Shown in pieces: positions 24,699 to 34,722 of a DNA stretch of 53,383 nt (positions are counted from its first letter, which is position 1; each line of letters opens with the position of its first letter). Below the pieces are notes generated by a model. The model searched no databases and was not told where the DNA came from. It saw only the letters and a program-made list of their open reading frames with translations. The translations under genes and the position numbers were made by a program. This DNA is from Chloroflexota bacterium (GTDB lineage Bacteria > Chloroflexota > Anaerolineae > Aggregatilineales > Phototrophicaceae), in NCBI GenBank assembly GCA_028873975.1, contig JAPPMO010000106.1, forward strand, positions 1-53,383, in the 5' to 3' direction.

Positions 24699-24786
24699 CC
24701 GACGGTTGCCTTTGCTTATTCAGTTGCGGAAGTTGCTAATGTGTGCCTGGCAAGAATTAACTTGCCAGGCACTGCTGGGCGCTGTC

Positions 24787-25524
24787 CTAGCTCATCTTTC
24801 GCCTGAAGTAATCAACCATCTCATGGAAGGCGTCGGTCGCAACATCGTCACGGCTCAATTCGCCGTCAGAGAGCATGAATCCATGCGGTTCGTTGGAATA
24901 TACCTTGAGCTCAAAATCTTTGCCCGCCTCCCCTAGCGCTGTCGCATAGGCATAAATGTCAGCAATGGGGCTGGGACGGTCCTTGGCGCCATGAATGATG
25001 AGCATGGGGGCGTCAAGTTGGTCTATCAAATCAGCGGGAGTGGCAGGAGAGCCGAAATTGGGGAAACCATACCAAGCCACCCCGGCTGCGAAGGCGTCGA
25101 TCAATGGCATGAACAGCATCGTATACCGCCCGCCCGCGCAAAAGCCCGTTAAACCTATCCGCATCGGGTCGACATCTTCGCGAGCGCTCAGAAAAGCAAT
25201 GCTATCGAGCATGAGCTGCTCAACGAGCGCGTCCGCCGGACTGCGTTCAAAGGTTTGCCAGCCGACTGCCAAGACTACAAATCCTTCAGCGGCAAACGCG
25301 TCGGTCAAATCCCGGTACCCGTCTTGCAAGCCGTTAAAGGAATGTATCAGCACCGCCGCCGGATAGTTCCCTTCATCCGCAGGATAAGCAAGATAAGACT
25401 GATAAATCCGCTCTTGGCTCATCACCGCAATGTCTTCGCTGATTACCTCCAAACTGTCTTGCGCCAGCGCGGACGGCAAAAGCGCTAGTACAACGAGGAG
25501 GAGTAGAATATGTTTGATTTTCAC
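24787..25524 (-). CDS. Secreted dienelactone hydrolase-family protein
   Basis: This 245-residue alpha/beta hydrolase has a signal peptide at residues 1-22 (MKIKHILLLLVVLALLPSALA, cut after ALA). The DLH triad is visible: Cys in GLTGFCAGGRY (the GxCxGG nucleophile elbow), Asp in IIHGAKDRPSP, and His in SNEPHGFML. YPAAVLIHSFNGLQDGYRDL supplies the oxyanion-side loop. Family members hydrolyse lactones or esters; this one would act outside the cytoplasm. The substrate is unknown. It stands alone, convergent with gpmI, and its start overlaps nothing. Its upstream region is full of dispersed repeats (25603-25866). Confidence 0.82.
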   Translation of the reverse strand: MKIKHILLLLVVLALLPSALAQDSLEVISEDIAVMSQERIYQSYLAYPADEGNYPAAVLIHSFNGLQDGYRDLTDAFAAEGFVVLAVGWQTFERSPADALVEQLMLDSIAFLSAREDVDPMRIGLTGFCAGGRYTMLFMPLIDAFAAGVAWYGFPNFGSPATPADLIDQLDAPMLIIHGAKDRPSPIADIYAYATALGEAGKDFELKVYSNEPHGFMLSDGELSRDDVATDAFHEMVDYFRRKMS

Positions 25525-25602
25525 AGATTTATCCCTATCATCTCATTCGGCCTATACTTTATCGTTTTGCCCGCGCAAATTCAAGTTGCATCAATGTTGC
25601 GC

Positions 25603-25656
25603 CAGGGCAATTGCATCAAATTTTTTTCAACACAGAGCGCACAGAGCGCACAGAGT
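25603..25656 (+). repeat. Composite dispersed repeat, copy with CACAGAGCG tandem
   Basis: CAGGGCAATTGCATCAAATT is followed by a T-run, CAA and three CACAGAG-type units (ACACAGAGCG CACAGAGCG CACAGAG). The first part recurs at 51414-51432, and the two-part order recurs at 2432-2487 and 51577-51617 (opposite strand). Confidence 0.5.
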
Positions 25657-25771
25657 TACTTGGTGTTCAGACGACATTTCTTCTAAAATCCGAGACGAAG
25701 CATAAGAAAGAGTGATAAGCGAAACGTGATTTTTCACTCGAAAACACAGTTGAAATAAGACATTTTATGTT

Positions 25772-25866
25772 TTTCTCTGTGCCCTCTGTGTTCTCTGTGG
25801 TTAATATTCAGTTTAGATTCCCGCCATTTCAGCCGCTATCATTTTGTAGCGATTGCCCTGAATGTT
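25772..25866 (-). repeat. Composite dispersed repeat, inverted and longer copy
   Basis: Read on the minus strand this begins with CATTCAGGGCAATCGCTACA and ends in AACCACAGAGAACACAGAGG plus a further GCACAGAG unit. It is the same two-part element as 25603-25656 with about 45 bases between the parts, and it is inverted relative to that copy. Confidence 0.5.
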
Positions 25867-25925
25867 GCGCAAGGCAATTCGCAAATGAACGACTTGGCGC
25901 TCTTTGGACTAGGATAAGGTCATAA

Positions 25926-27617
25926 ATGAATCGAAGAGCGAGTCTGCAGTTGCTGCGAGAAAATCCCGACGTTTCGGTCTTGATCATCGGCGGCGGCGTC
26001 AATGGCATCGGCGTCTTCCGCGATTTGGCTTTACAGGGCGTCGACGCCCTGCTGGTGGACCGAGGCGACTTCTGCAGCGGGACGAGCGCCGGCTCCTCCC
26101 ACATGCTGCACGGCGGCATACGCTATCTGGAAAACGGCGAGTTTCGGCTGGTCAACGAGGCGCTGCGCGAGCGGGATCGCATGCTGCGGAACGCGCCGCA
26201 TTACGCCAAGCCGCTGCGCACGACGATCCCCATCTTTCGCTGGTCCTCCGGCTTGCTCAACGCGCCCCTGAAGTTCTTTAACTTGCTTGATCGCCCCGGC
26301 GAACGAGGCGCGCTGGTTGTCAAGATCGGCTTGACACTCTATGACTGGTTGCTGCGCGGGCAAGCTGTCATGCCAAAGCATGAATTTCGACTGCGGGCGG
26401 CGGCGCTGCGCCAGTACCCGCAGTTGCATCCCGAGATTGTCTGCGCCGCCAGCTATTACGACGCCTGGATGCCCTATCCCGAGCGCATCTGCCTCGAGCT
26501 GCTTTTGGACGCAGAAGCGAGCAATCCCGATTGCCGCGCCATCAATTACCTGAGCGCGGTCGCGGGGGACGCGCATTCAGTAACCTTGCGCGACGAACTT
26601 TCCGGCGAGTCTTTCATCGTCAAGCCCAAAGTCCTTGTTAATGCCGCCGGTCCCTGGATTGACTTCGTTAATCGGCGCATGGGACGGGATGAGAGGCGTT
26701 TCATCAGCGGCACAAAGGGATCGCACCTGGTGCTGGATCATCCCGATCTGCTGGCGGCTACCTGTGACAGCGAAATCTTCTTTGAAAACGACGACGGTCG
26801 CATCGTGCTGATCTTGCCCTACCTGGGGCGCGTGATGATCGGCACCACCGATATCCGTATTGACGATCCCGATGAGGCGGTTATCAGCGACGAGGAAATT
26901 GACTATATCCTGGGCATGGTGGCCAGGGTCTTCCCGGCCATCCAGGTCGATCGCTCGCATATCGTCTTCAGTTTTTCCGCCGTGCGGCCGCTGCCCTTTA
27001 GCGAAGGCGGCGCCACCGGACAGATCAGCCGCGACCACAGCATCGAAACGATCCCGGCCGATGACACTTGTCGCTACCCCATCCATTCGCTAGTCGGGGG
27101 CAAATGGACCACATTCCGCGCCTTTGCCGAAGGGACGGCCGATCGCGTCTTGGGCGACCTGGGTTTGCCGCGGCGGGCGGGCACCCAAGACCTCGCTATC
27201 GGCGGGGGACGCGCCTATCCGCGGGGCGAGCGGGCACGGGAACAGTGGCTGCATGATTTACAGGCGCGCAGCAGGCTGCCCACAGACCGCCTGCGCGATC
27301 TGTTCGAGCGCTACGGCGCCCGCGCCGATGATCTGGCCATGTTCATCGCCGCGGCGGAGGACCGCGCGCTGGCAAATCATCCGGGCTATAGCCGGCGCGA
27401 AATCGAGTTCATCCTGCGCAACGAGAAGGTCACGCGACTGGGGGATCTGGCATTGCGGCGCACGGTCATCGCCATGCTGGGCGATCTGACGCGGCCCCTG
27501 CTCGATGAATTGGCGGGGATCTGCGCGGAGACTCTGGTTTGGTCCGCTGAGCGCAAAGAGAAAGAAGTTCAGCTTGCGCGTGAACTTCTTCGCAGCAAAC
27601 ACCAGATCCAACTGTAG
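25926..27617 (+). CDS. glpD: FAD-dependent glycerol-3-phosphate dehydrogenase
   Basis: The enzyme oxidises sn-glycerol-3-phosphate to dihydroxyacetone phosphate and passes electrons to quinone at the membrane. It has 563 residues. VLIIGGGVNGIGVFRDLALQG near residue 20 is the FAD-binding GxGxxG. SGTSAGSSHMLHGGIRYLE and LVNEALRERDRML are GlpD signatures, and VLVNAAGPWID, GTKGSHLVLDHP, GRVMIGTTDIRID and LVGGKWTTFRAFAEG follow in the family's order. The C-terminal 130 residues form the helical cap domain (YSRREIEFILRNEKVTRLGDLALRRT). GGATAAGGT upstream of ATG serves as a weak ribosome site. It is monocistronic, ending 36 nt before the convergent YbjQ-family gene. Confidence 0.93.
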   Translation: MNRRASLQLLRENPDVSVLIIGGGVNGIGVFRDLALQGVDALLVDRGDFCSGTSAGSSHMLHGGIRYLENGEFRLVNEALRERDRMLRNAPHYAKPLRTTIPIFRWSSGLLNAPLKFFNLLDRPGERGALVVKIGLTLYDWLLRGQAVMPKHEFRLRAAALRQYPQLHPEIVCAASYYDAWMPYPERICLELLLDAEASNPDCRAINYLSAVAGDAHSVTLRDELSGESFIVKPKVLVNAAGPWIDFVNRRMGRDERRFISGTKGSHLVLDHPDLLAATCDSEIFFENDDGRIVLILPYLGRVMIGTTDIRIDDPDEAVISDEEIDYILGMVARVFPAIQVDRSHIVFSFSAVRPLPFSEGGATGQISRDHSIETIPADDTCRYPIHSLVGGKWTTFRAFAEGTADRVLGDLGLPRRAGTQDLAIGGGRAYPRGERAREQWLHDLQARSRLPTDRLRDLFERYGARADDLAMFIAAAEDRALANHPGYSRREIEFILRNEKVTRLGDLALRRTVIAMLGDLTRPLLDELAGICAETLVWSAERKEKEVQLARELLRSKHQIQL

Positions 27618-27652
27618 GTTTTCCGCCGCGGGAAACTCGGCGCTTGACTCTC

Positions 27653-27973
27653 CTAGCCGAGTCTCACGGCTGTTCCGCTCGCCGTAACCATTAACATACT
27701 GCCGTTCTGACCCACGGTCTCGTAGTCCAGATCGACGCTTAGAATCGCGTCCGCGCCCATCATCCTGGCATTGTCCGTCATCTCGCTCAGGGCGATATCT
27801 TTCGCCCGCCGCAGTTCTTCTTCATAAGCGCCGGAACGGCCGCCCACAATATCGCGAATGCCGGCGAAAATATCCTTGAACATGTTGGCGCCCATGATGG
27901 CTTCGCCGCTGACGATGCCGAGATATTCCGCAACCGGCTGGCCTTCCACGCTTGGCGTTGTTGTGACGATCAC
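27653..27973 (-). CDS. YbjQ/UPF0145 family protein (heavy-metal-binding domain fold)
   Basis: This 106-residue cytoplasmic protein reads [24 protein letters not shown] at the start and has [17 protein letters not shown] and [16 protein letters not shown], the order seen in YbjQ/UPF0145 proteins of about 105 residues. The family fold forms a pentamer; its role is not established. It is convergent with glpD and lies 79 nt downstream of meaB on the same strand, with no clear functional link. Confidence 0.85.
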   Translation of the reverse strand: MIVTTTPSVEGQPVAEYLGIVSGEAIMGANMFKDIFAGIRDIVGGRSGAYEEELRRAKDIALSEMTDNARMMGADAILSVDLDYETVGQNGSMLMVTASGTAVRLG

Positions 27974-28052
27974 TGTTCTATTCTCCTTGTTCTGATCGAC
28001 AATCGCGGGGTATGCTACTGGCAGCGTCGGCTTTCGGCAAGTGCAGGGGCTG

Positions 28053-29051
28053 TCAGCCGGGCAAGATCAGCGAGAGTATCTTCTCGGCCGCGGCGGTCGC
28101 GGACAGATCGCCCCGCATCACTGCCGCTTCAACTTCGGGCAGAGCCTCTTGCACCGACGGATGCGCGTAGAAATAATCCCGCAGGCGCGACTCAATGGCG
28201 TCGCGCAGCCAGTCCCGCAACTGCGCTTGCCGCCGCGCGTCAAAGACGCCGCTGGCTTTGGTCGCCGCCACAAACTGCCTGATGACGTCCCAGATCTTGT
28301 CGACGCCGTCGCCGGTCATGCCGGAGGCGGTGTGGGCGCGTGTGGTCCAGCCCGCGGTAGCCGGCGCCAAAAGGCGCAAGGCGCGGTTGAATTCCGCGCG
28401 GGCCGCCCCGGCCGCGATCTTGTTATCGCCGTCGGCTTTGTTGATGACCAGGGCATCGGCGATTTCGATGACGCCTTTCTTGATGCCCTGCAATTCGTCG
28501 CCCGCGCCGGCGATCAGCAGCAGCAGGAAAAAATCCACCAGCGAGCGCAGGGTGATTTCGCTTTGGCCCGTGCCCGCCGTCTCCACCACGATCACGTCAA
28601 AACCCGCGGCTTCGCAGAGCAGAATGGATTCGCGAGTCCCGGGCCTCACGCCTCCCAGCGCGCCGCCGGTCGGGGAGGGGCGGATGAAGGCCTTCCGCTG
28701 GCGGGAGAGGCTTTCCATCCGTGTTTTGTCGCCCAGGATGCTGCCGCGGGTCAAGCTGCTGCTGGGGTCAATGGCCAGCACGGCAACCTTGTGACCGCGC
28801 TCGGCGAGCAAGCATCCGAAGGTATCGATGAACGTGCTCTTCCCCGCCCCGGGGGCGCCGGTGATGCCGATGCGAATCGACTGACCGGCCAGCGGCAGCA
28901 ATTCCGCCAAGATCCCTTGCGCCGCTTCGGCATGCTGTGGCGCCTTGCTTTCGACCAAGGTGATGGCGCGCGCCAGGGCGGCGCGGTCACCCGCCCGCAG
29001 GCCGGCGGCGAGGGCAGGTATATCTATCGGTCTTTGCGGCGCTTGGCTCAT
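28053..29051 (-). CDS. meaB: Methylmalonyl-CoA mutase-associated GTPase MeaB
   Basis: MeaB is the G3E-type GTPase that guards methylmalonyl-CoA mutase and gates adenosylcobalamin loading. It has 332 residues: Walker A in [19 protein letters not shown] near residue 57, [22 protein letters not shown] (switch and Mg2+ site), [10 protein letters not shown] (Walker B region) and NKAD (base specificity). The C-terminal dimerisation helix region is [18 protein letters not shown]. The mutase genes mutAB lie about 500 bp upstream on the same strand, separated by the oppositely oriented GYD-like gene, which supports the assignment over other ArgK-like proteins. Confidence 0.93.
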   Translation of the reverse strand: MSQAPQRPIDIPALAAGLRAGDRAALARAITLVESKAPQHAEAAQGILAELLPLAGQSIRIGITGAPGAGKSTFIDTFGCLLAERGHKVAVLAIDPSSSLTRGSILGDKTRMESLSRQRKAFIRPSPTGGALGGVRPGTRESILLCEAAGFDVIVVETAGTGQSEITLRSLVDFFLLLLIAGAGDELQGIKKGVIEIADALVINKADGDNKIAAGAARAEFNRALRLLAPATAGWTTRAHTASGMTGDGVDKIWDVIRQFVAATKASGVFDARRQAQLRDWLRDAIESRLRDYFYAHPSVQEALPEVEAAVMRGDLSATAAAEKILSLILPG

Positions 29052-29174
29052 CGCGATCGTCGACAGTCGATTGCTTTACTTAATCATAAAGTATAGACTG
29101 AAACTGTCAGTTGCGGCTCGGCATGCGCTTCGGCTGCCGCGGATTTAGTGAACGGTTTGCGAAAGGACAATGCA

Positions 29175-29498
29175 ATGGCGCTTTTCTTATGGCAGTTCGC
29201 CTTTACTTCAAAGGCTTGGGAACGGCAGATGGGGGAACACATTTCGCCTTTTGATCACCTGGATGACAAGGTGGCGGGGGAGTTTGGCGGGGTCGTGCGT
29301 CAATCTTGGTACGCCTTTGGCGAGTACGACGTTATCGCAGTGGTCGAAATGCCGGACAATGAAAGCATGGCGGCCTACGTGCTGGCGATGAACGCTTTGG
29401 GCTATCTGTCCGGTGGCAAAACCACCGTTCTGATGTCCATGGACGAAGGGGGCTCGGCTTTGAAGCGCGCCGGAGAAGCGATGGAACTGCGCGAGTAG
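29175..29498 (+). CDS. GYD-domain-like small protein
   Basis: The 107-residue protein starts MALFLWQFAFTSKAWERQM. The middle FGEYDVIAVVEMPDNESMAAYVLAMNALG is the ferredoxin-like GYD pattern (family: GxYD.v...e.pd...a...l). The end of the pattern, GGKTTVLMSMDEG, replaces the family's 'v.T.T..a'. ATG 29175 was chosen because AAAGGA at 29162-29167 precedes it by seven bases; an in-frame start at 29148 lacks a site. Function of the family is unknown. It lies between meaB and mutB on the other strand and is convergent with mutB. Confidence 0.75.
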   Translation: MALFLWQFAFTSKAWERQMGEHISPFDHLDDKVAGEFGGVVRQSWYAFGEYDVIAVVEMPDNESMAAYVLAMNALGYLSGGKTTVLMSMDEGGSALKRAGEAMELRE

Positions 29499-29528
29499 TT
29501 CGCTTTGACCGTCCTTTTACCGTCCAAT

Positions 29529-29551
29529 GCCCGTCCTCGGTCGCGACGGGC
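29529..29551. terminator. Hairpin between convergent genes, possible bidirectional terminator
   Basis: GCCCGTC (29529-29535) pairs perfectly with GACGGGC (29545-29551) around nine bases. It sits in the 64-bp gap between the ends of the GYD-like gene and mutB, which converge. There is no long T-run, so termination is a guess from position. Confidence 0.35.
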
Positions 29552-29562
29552 GCGGGCGGGTT

Positions 29563-31755
29563 TCACAGCCCAAGCGCCATGTCGAGGCGCCCGCTCAATT
29601 CCTTCAGCACTTCCCGCGCGGCGACCGGGATGACCGTGCCGGGGGCAAAAATCGCGGATGCGCCCTGGTCATACAAAAATTGGTGATCCCGGGCGGGAAT
29701 CACCCCGCCGATCACCACCATCATGTCGCCGCGTCCCAGCTTGCCCAGCTCAGCGACCAGTTGCGGCAGCAAGGTCTTGTGACCGGCGGCCAGCGAACTG
29801 ATGCCGACGACGTGTACGTCGTTCTCTACCGCGCCCTTGGCTACCTCGGCCGGTGTTTGGAAGAGCGGCGCGATATCCACATCAAAGCCCATATCGGCGA
29901 AGGCGGTGGCGATTACCTTGGCGCCGCGGTCGTGGCCGTCTTGTCCCATTTTGGCGACCATGATACGGGGGCGACGCCCTTCGTCCCGCGCGAAGGCATC
30001 GGTCAACTGCCGTACCGCGGCGAATTCCCCGGCGTCGCCGAACTCGCCGCTATAAACGCCGGCGACAGAGCGGACCGGCGCTTGGTGCCTGCCCCAGGCT
30101 TTTTCCAGTGCCAGCGAGATTTCGCCGGTTGTGGCTCGCGCTCGCGCCGCCTCGACGGACAATGCAAGCAAGTTGCCATCGCCGGTTTCCGCGCAAGCCC
30201 TCAGCCCGTTAAGCGCCGAGCGCAGCTTCGCCTCGTCGCGATCGCGGCGCAGTTGCCGCAGGCGCTTGATTTGCGCCTCCCGCACGGCGCTGTTGTCGAC
30301 CTCGAGGATTTCGATGGCTTCTTCGCGGGTTGGCTGGTACTTGTTGACGCCAATGAGGCTCTCGATACCGCTGTCGATTTGCGCTTGACGCCGGGCAGCC
30401 GCTTCTTCAATGCGCATCTTGGGCGCGCCGGTCTCCAGGGCTTTCGCCATGCCGCCCAGCGCTTCGATCTCTTGAATATGCGCCCAGGCGCGTTTTGCCA
30501 ATTGCTGAGTCAAGTTCTCGACCAAGTACGAGCCGCCCCAGGGATCGACCACATCGGTGATGCCCGTTTCCTCTTGCAGGAAGAGCTGGGTGTTGCGGGC
30601 GATGCGCGCGCTGAAATCGGTCGGCAGCGCCAGCGCCTCGTCCAGGGCATTGGTATGCAGCGATTGCGTATGACCGAGGACCGCCGCCATCGCCTCAATG
30701 CAGGTGCGAACCACGTTGTTAAAGGGATCTTGAGCTTGCAGGCTCCAGCCCGAGGTCTGGCAATGCGCCCGCAAAGCCATTGACTTGGGATTCTGTGGAT
30801 CGAATTGCTTGACCAGTTTCGCCCACAACAAGCGCGCCGCCCGCAGCTTGGCGATCTCCATGAAATAATTCATGCCGATGCCCCAAAAGAAGGACAGGCG
30901 CGGGGCAAAGCTGTCGATATCCAGCCCGGCTTGCAGACCCGCGCGCAGGTATTCCAAGCCGTCCGCCAAGGTATAAGCCAGTTCGATATCGGCGCTGGCC
31001 CCCGCTTCCTGGATGTGATAGCCGCTGATGCTGATGCTGTTGAATTTCGGCATGGATGCCGCCGTGTAGGCGAAGATGTCCGAGATGATCTTCATGGAGG
31101 GCGCAGGGGGATAAATGTAGGTGTTGCGCACCATATATTCCTTGAGGATATCGTTCTGAATGGTGCCGGTCAGCTGCTCGGACGCGACGCCCTGTTCCTC
31201 GGCGCTGACGATGTAAAATGCCAGGATGGGCAAGACCGCCCCGTTCATCGTCATCGAAACCGACATCTGGTCCAGGGGAATGCCAGCGAAGAGGATATTG
31301 GTATCTAGTACGCTGTCGATAGCAACGCCGGCTTTGCCGACATCGCCTTCGACTCGGGGATGGTCGGAATCGTAGCCGCGGTGGGTGGCGAGATCGAAAG
31401 CCACCGAAAGCCCTTTTTGTCCGGCCGCCAGGTTGCGCCGGTAAAAGGCATTGCTCTCTTCGGCTGTGGAGAATCCGGCATATTGGCGAATAGTCCAGGG
31501 GCGGACGGCGTACATCGCCGGGTAGGGTCCGCGCAAAAAAGGCGGAATGCCGGCCGCGAATCCGGTGTGGTCGACGCCCTCCAGGTCGGCAGCCGTGTAC
31601 AGCGCCTTGATATCGATCTCCTCCAGAGTCCGCCGAACGAGGGCGTCGGCGCGGCTGCCCGTCTCCGCTTCGGCTTGGGCGCGCCACAGGTCTTGGTCCG
31701 GCGGCTGCGCTCCCGGGTCGTAGGCGATTCTGGTGAAATCCGGGCAGGCGCTCAT
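29563..31755 (-). CDS. mutB: Methylmalonyl-CoA mutase large (catalytic, B12-binding) subunit
   Basis: This enzyme interconverts methylmalonyl-CoA and succinyl-CoA by a cobalamin radical mechanism. It has 730 residues. The TIM-barrel part has [64 protein letters not shown] (substrate and cofactor contacts) and [13 protein letters not shown]. The C-terminal domain (about 595-725) has [18 protein letters not shown], the D-x-H-x-x-G motif whose His ligates cobalt. ([13 protein letters not shown]) [18 protein letters not shown] and [17 protein letters not shown] complete the B12 fold. It is co-transcribed with mutA, overlapping it by 4 nt. With meaB nearby it serves propionate or branched-chain degradation or fixation; no epimerase gene was seen in the window. 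Confidence 0.95.
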   Translation of the reverse strand: MSACPDFTRIAYDPGAQPPDQDLWRAQAEAETGSRADALVRRTLEEIDIKALYTAADLEGVDHTGFAAGIPPFLRGPYPAMYAVRPWTIRQYAGFSTAEESNAFYRRNLAAGQKGLSVAFDLATHRGYDSDHPRVEGDVGKAGVAIDSVLDTNILFAGIPLDQMSVSMTMNGAVLPILAFYIVSAEEQGVASEQLTGTIQNDILKEYMVRNTYIYPPAPSMKIISDIFAYTAASMPKFNSISISGYHIQEAGASADIELAYTLADGLEYLRAGLQAGLDIDSFAPRLSFFWGIGMNYFMEIAKLRAARLLWAKLVKQFDPQNPKSMALRAHCQTSGWSLQAQDPFNNVVRTCIEAMAAVLGHTQSLHTNALDEALALPTDFSARIARNTQLFLQEETGITDVVDPWGGSYLVENLTQQLAKRAWAHIQEIEALGGMAKALETGAPKMRIEEAAARRQAQIDSGIESLIGVNKYQPTREEAIEILEVDNSAVREAQIKRLRQLRRDRDEAKLRSALNGLRACAETGDGNLLALSVEAARARATTGEISLALEKAWGRHQAPVRSVAGVYSGEFGDAGEFAAVRQLTDAFARDEGRRPRIMVAKMGQDGHDRGAKVIATAFADMGFDVDIAPLFQTPAEVAKGAVENDVHVVGISSLAAGHKTLLPQLVAELGKLGRGDMMVVIGGVIPARDHQFLYDQGASAIFAPGTVIPVAAREVLKELSGRLDMALGL

Positions 31756-33239
31756 GCCTTGGCTCCGGCGGCTTGGCGCCGCGCTGCAAAAGATTCAGCG
31801 AGTCGGAGCGGCCTCAAGGGCGGCGCGGTGATAGCGCCCGCGCCCGCAAAGTCGTCGGCTGGCGGCGGCACCCCTTCGCGCGGCGGCGGGCTCGCCTCGT
31901 CGGGGTTGAGGTATGCGTTGACGCCGACAAGCAGGGCATCGCCCGCTGCCAAGTCGCTTTGACGGCGCTGGGCAATTGCCGCGATACTCGCTTGTATCGT
32001 CTCCGCTTGCAAAGCCGCAAGCAGTCCGCCGCCCGCTTCGATATCCTGGAAGATCTTCCAGGCGGCTCTAGCCAATTGGTCGGTCAGTTTTTCAATATGC
32101 CAGGCGCCGCCAGCCGGATCAATGAGCTCCGTCAAGCGCAATTCATCTTGCAAGATCAACTGCAGGTTGCGGGCGATCCGCCGAGAAAAGCTGTCCGAAG
32201 CCCCGAGCGGCGCGTCGAAGGGCGGTACGCTGATGCTGTCGACGCCGGCCATGGCGGCCGCCATCGCCTCGCTAGTCGCGCGCAGCATATTGGTATAGGG
32301 ATCGAGTTGGGATTTGTTTCGGCTCCCGCAGCGGGCGTGAAGGCGAATCTTTTGCGCCTCGTCATCGCCGCCAAAAGCCCGCGCCACCTGCGCCCACATC
32401 AACTTGATCGCCCGCAGTTTCGCGATTTCCATGAAGAAGTTTTCGCCGATGCTCAAGAAAAAGTGCATCTTTCCGGCCGCCTGACTGAGGTCCAGGCCAC
32501 GGGCGGTCATCTCCCGAAGATAAGCAACGCCGGTCGCCAGAGCGATTGCCAACTCCTGCACGGCGCTGGCGCCGGCATCGTGATAGACGTCGCCCCGCAC
32601 AGCGATACATCCAAGCCGTGGCGAATGTTCCTGCACGTCCTGCACATGCTTGACCATCCGCTCGTAAATGTCGCTCGGCGCGCTGCCGCTTTGCGCCAGC
32701 CCATGCAGCGGATCATAGCCGATACAGCCGCTCAATTGCGCCAGCGTCTCCGCCCCGATAGCGGCTCTCAATAACTGGTAGGCGCTCAAGGCGCGAGCGC
32801 CGTCAGCCAGGAAAATCGGCCTTTGGTTCAGCTCGATATCGGCGAACGCAATCCGAAGATCGCCAATCGACTCGATGCGCGGGCTGGAGCCGAGAACGAC
32901 GGCTGTCTGTCCGTTGGCAAGGGCATCACGCAGCGCATGATTGAATGCCTGAGGATCGGGAATATCAAGTTCCTGCGCGATGAGCCAGGGACTCGCGCGG
33001 TAGCCCGCCGCTCGCGTCCCGCGCAGGTAGGGATATTGACCCGGAAGACCCTCGCAAGCGAAAATGCCAGCGAGGTCTTCCGCTGTCGCGACGGGAGACA
33101 AATCAATGCCTTCATAGCTGCGCTTGGTCAAAGAATCCAGCGACCGGCCACGCAGAGATTTTTCAATCGCCGCGATCCATTCTTCCCGCGAAACCCGGTC
33201 AAATTCGGCAAAGAGCGGGCTGTGATTCGCTGCTGTCAT
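31752..33239 (-). CDS. mutA: Methylmalonyl-CoA mutase small subunit
   Basis: This 495-residue homologue of the mutase barrel lacks the cobalamin-binding domain, as expected of the non-catalytic MutA subunit of heterodimeric mutases. [22 protein letters not shown] matches the region around the CoA channel, and [23 protein letters not shown] corresponds to the catalytic AHCQTSG segment of MutB with changed residues. [17 protein letters not shown] corresponds to [10 protein letters not shown]. The C-terminal tail from about residue 450 is Pro/Ala-rich and probably a linker. It is first in the operon, and its TGA overlaps the mutB ATG. The P450 gene ends 108 nt upstream on the same strand. Confidence 0.92.
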   Translation of the reverse strand: MTAANHSPLFAEFDRVSREEWIAAIEKSLRGRSLDSLTKRSYEGIDLSPVATAEDLAGIFACEGLPGQYPYLRGTRAAGYRASPWLIAQELDIPDPQAFNHALRDALANGQTAVVLGSSPRIESIGDLRIAFADIELNQRPIFLADGARALSAYQLLRAAIGAETLAQLSGCIGYDPLHGLAQSGSAPSDIYERMVKHVQDVQEHSPRLGCIAVRGDVYHDAGASAVQELAIALATGVAYLREMTARGLDLSQAAGKMHFFLSIGENFFMEIAKLRAIKLMWAQVARAFGGDDEAQKIRLHARCGSRNKSQLDPYTNMLRATSEAMAAAMAGVDSISVPPFDAPLGASDSFSRRIARNLQLILQDELRLTELIDPAGGAWHIEKLTDQLARAAWKIFQDIEAGGGLLAALQAETIQASIAAIAQRRQSDLAAGDALLVGVNAYLNPDEASPPPREGVPPPADDFAGAGAITAPPLRPLRLAESFAARRQAAGAKA

Positions 33240-33347
33240 CGCGCCTCATCATCCACCATCGGCTCGAAATGCGGCTCATTATAGCGCCGGAAGCGCGGCT
33301 GTGGAATTGCAAGAGACGGGCAGCTGTGCAAGTTGATGAATCCATAA

Positions 33348-34574
33348 TCACCATGTCACATGCAAGGCGACGGGACCGCGAAAGGAGATGTTGCGCGTGT
33401 ATTCGATCTTCTGGTCGGGCAACAGGCGCAAACCAGGCAGCTCCCGCGTCAGCGTCTCCAGCAGGATGGCCATTTCCAGTCTCGCCAGGGGCGCGCCCAC
33501 GCAATAATGAATGCCATAGCCGAAAGCGAGATGGTCTTTCAAGTTGTCGCGCGCCGGGATGATCGCCTCCGGCTCGGGAAAGGTCTTCTCGTCGCGGTTG
33601 GCGGCATTGAGCATCAAGAGTAGACTGGCGCCCGCCGGAATCTCGACGCCGCTGATGACGCTGTCCCGCGCCGCCAGACGCCGCCAGGCGCAAACCGAAG
33701 GATCGTAGCGCATCATCTCTTCGAGGAATTGCGGGATCGTCTCCGGTCGCTCACAGAGTCTTTGCCACAGTTCCCGTTGCGACAAGCAGTGAAGCAGCGC
33801 GTTATTGATTTGCGCCGTAGTTGTCTCGTGGCCGGCGACCAGCAAGGTGATCATGCAGCTGGCGATTTCGTTGAGCGTCAGGACCAGGTCGTCGCCGTCT
33901 CGCAACCGGATCAGATCGCTGGTCAGATCGTCGGCGGGGCGCTCCAGCTTGCCGCGAACCAAGTCGACGACATAATGCCAGAAAGGGATGAGCCGCCCCG
34001 TCATCTCGATCTGCTCTTCGGGGGAGGGCTTGCCGTAGTAGAGCTTGATGCGGTTGCCCGCCCAAGCCTTGACTCGCGGCACATCGGCATCGGGCACGCC
34101 CAGAACATGAAACAGTACATAAGCCGGGTATTCAAAGGTGAGGTCGGCGACGATATCGACCGGCGCCCGCCCGTTGACGCGCTCGACCGCCCGTTCGGCA
34201 ATCCGTGCGATGGCGGGCGCGAAGCTCTTCATGCGGCGGGGCTTGAAGAGCCGGTTGACCAGAGCGCGGATGCGACTGTGGCTGGGCGGCACATTGTTGG
34301 AGAGCACGGGCTCCGGGCTATAGTCCCCCTCGGCCAGCAGCCGCTTCACCGCTTGGGAAAACGGGACAATGGGACTGATGGTGTTGGCGGCGGTGTAGGC
34401 GGCGTGATCGCGGAAGATCGCTTTGACATCGTCGTAGCCCGTCACGACCCAGTAATCAATGGCGGGGCTGTAAAAGACGGGCTGTTCCCGCCGGGCGCGG
34501 GCAAGGAGCGGAAACGGGTCGCTGAGGTCCAGCGGGTCGAATTCGCTGCTGAAATTGCTGATTGGGCAGCGCAT
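33348..34574 (-). CDS. Cytochrome P450 (soluble bacterial class I type)
   Basis: This 408-residue haem mono-oxygenase has the I-helix LLVAGHETTTAQINNAL (oxygen activation, A/GGxxT), the K-helix ExxR in LEEMMRYDPSV, and the haem-binding LAFGYGIHYCVGAPLARLEM with the axial Cys. FKPRRMKSFAPAI and PPSHSRIRALVNRLF are typical of soluble CYP of the CYP107/CYP1xx type. The start is ATG 34574, preceded by GGAGGAAGGA about seven bases upstream; the longer frame to 34637 has no such site. No ferredoxin or reductase gene is adjacent. The substrate is unknown. Confidence 0.93.
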   Translation of the reverse strand: MRCPISNFSSEFDPLDLSDPFPLLARARREQPVFYSPAIDYWVVTGYDDVKAIFRDHAAYTAANTISPIVPFSQAVKRLLAEGDYSPEPVLSNNVPPSHSRIRALVNRLFKPRRMKSFAPAIARIAERAVERVNGRAPVDIVADLTFEYPAYVLFHVLGVPDADVPRVKAWAGNRIKLYYGKPSPEEQIEMTGRLIPFWHYVVDLVRGKLERPADDLTSDLIRLRDGDDLVLTLNEIASCMITLLVAGHETTTAQINNALLHCLSQRELWQRLCERPETIPQFLEEMMRYDPSVCAWRRLAARDSVISGVEIPAGASLLLMLNAANRDEKTFPEPEAIIPARDNLKDHLAFGYGIHYCVGAPLARLEMAILLETLTRELPGLRLLPDQKIEYTRNISFRGPVALHVTW

Positions 34575-34722
34575 GCCTTGGTCCTTCCTCCGCTTCGCTT
34601 TTGGATCGCGCGTATTGCCGGTGCGATATCCGCGCACGCTATGATTAGAATCAAAGAGCCTTGCTTTTACAATACAGCCGCTCGGCGCGTACCGCTAAAT
34701 GGTCTGCCACAAAGACTGAAAG

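Larger units (their letters stand above)
25525..25925. other. Divergent intergenic region with two composite repeats
   Basis: These 401 bases separate the hydrolase and glpD genes, which point away from each other, so both promoters should lie here. Most of the interval is occupied by two copies of the composite dispersed repeat (25603-25656 and 25772-25866) in opposite orientation. I see no gene. Confidence 0.55.

Noticed and set aside
25631..25656. CACAGAGCG tandem units considered as a CRISPR or microsatellite
   Set aside because: Units are under 10 bases with no spacers and form part of a dispersed intergenic repeat.
28041..29096. Open frame opposite meaB (351 codons)
   Set aside because: Mirror of the MeaB gene, without any domain signature.
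29527..30783. A long open frame of 418 codons on the plus strand opposite mutB
   Set aside because: It is the mirror of a clear coding gene with high G/C third positions, and has no recognisable motif or ribosome site.
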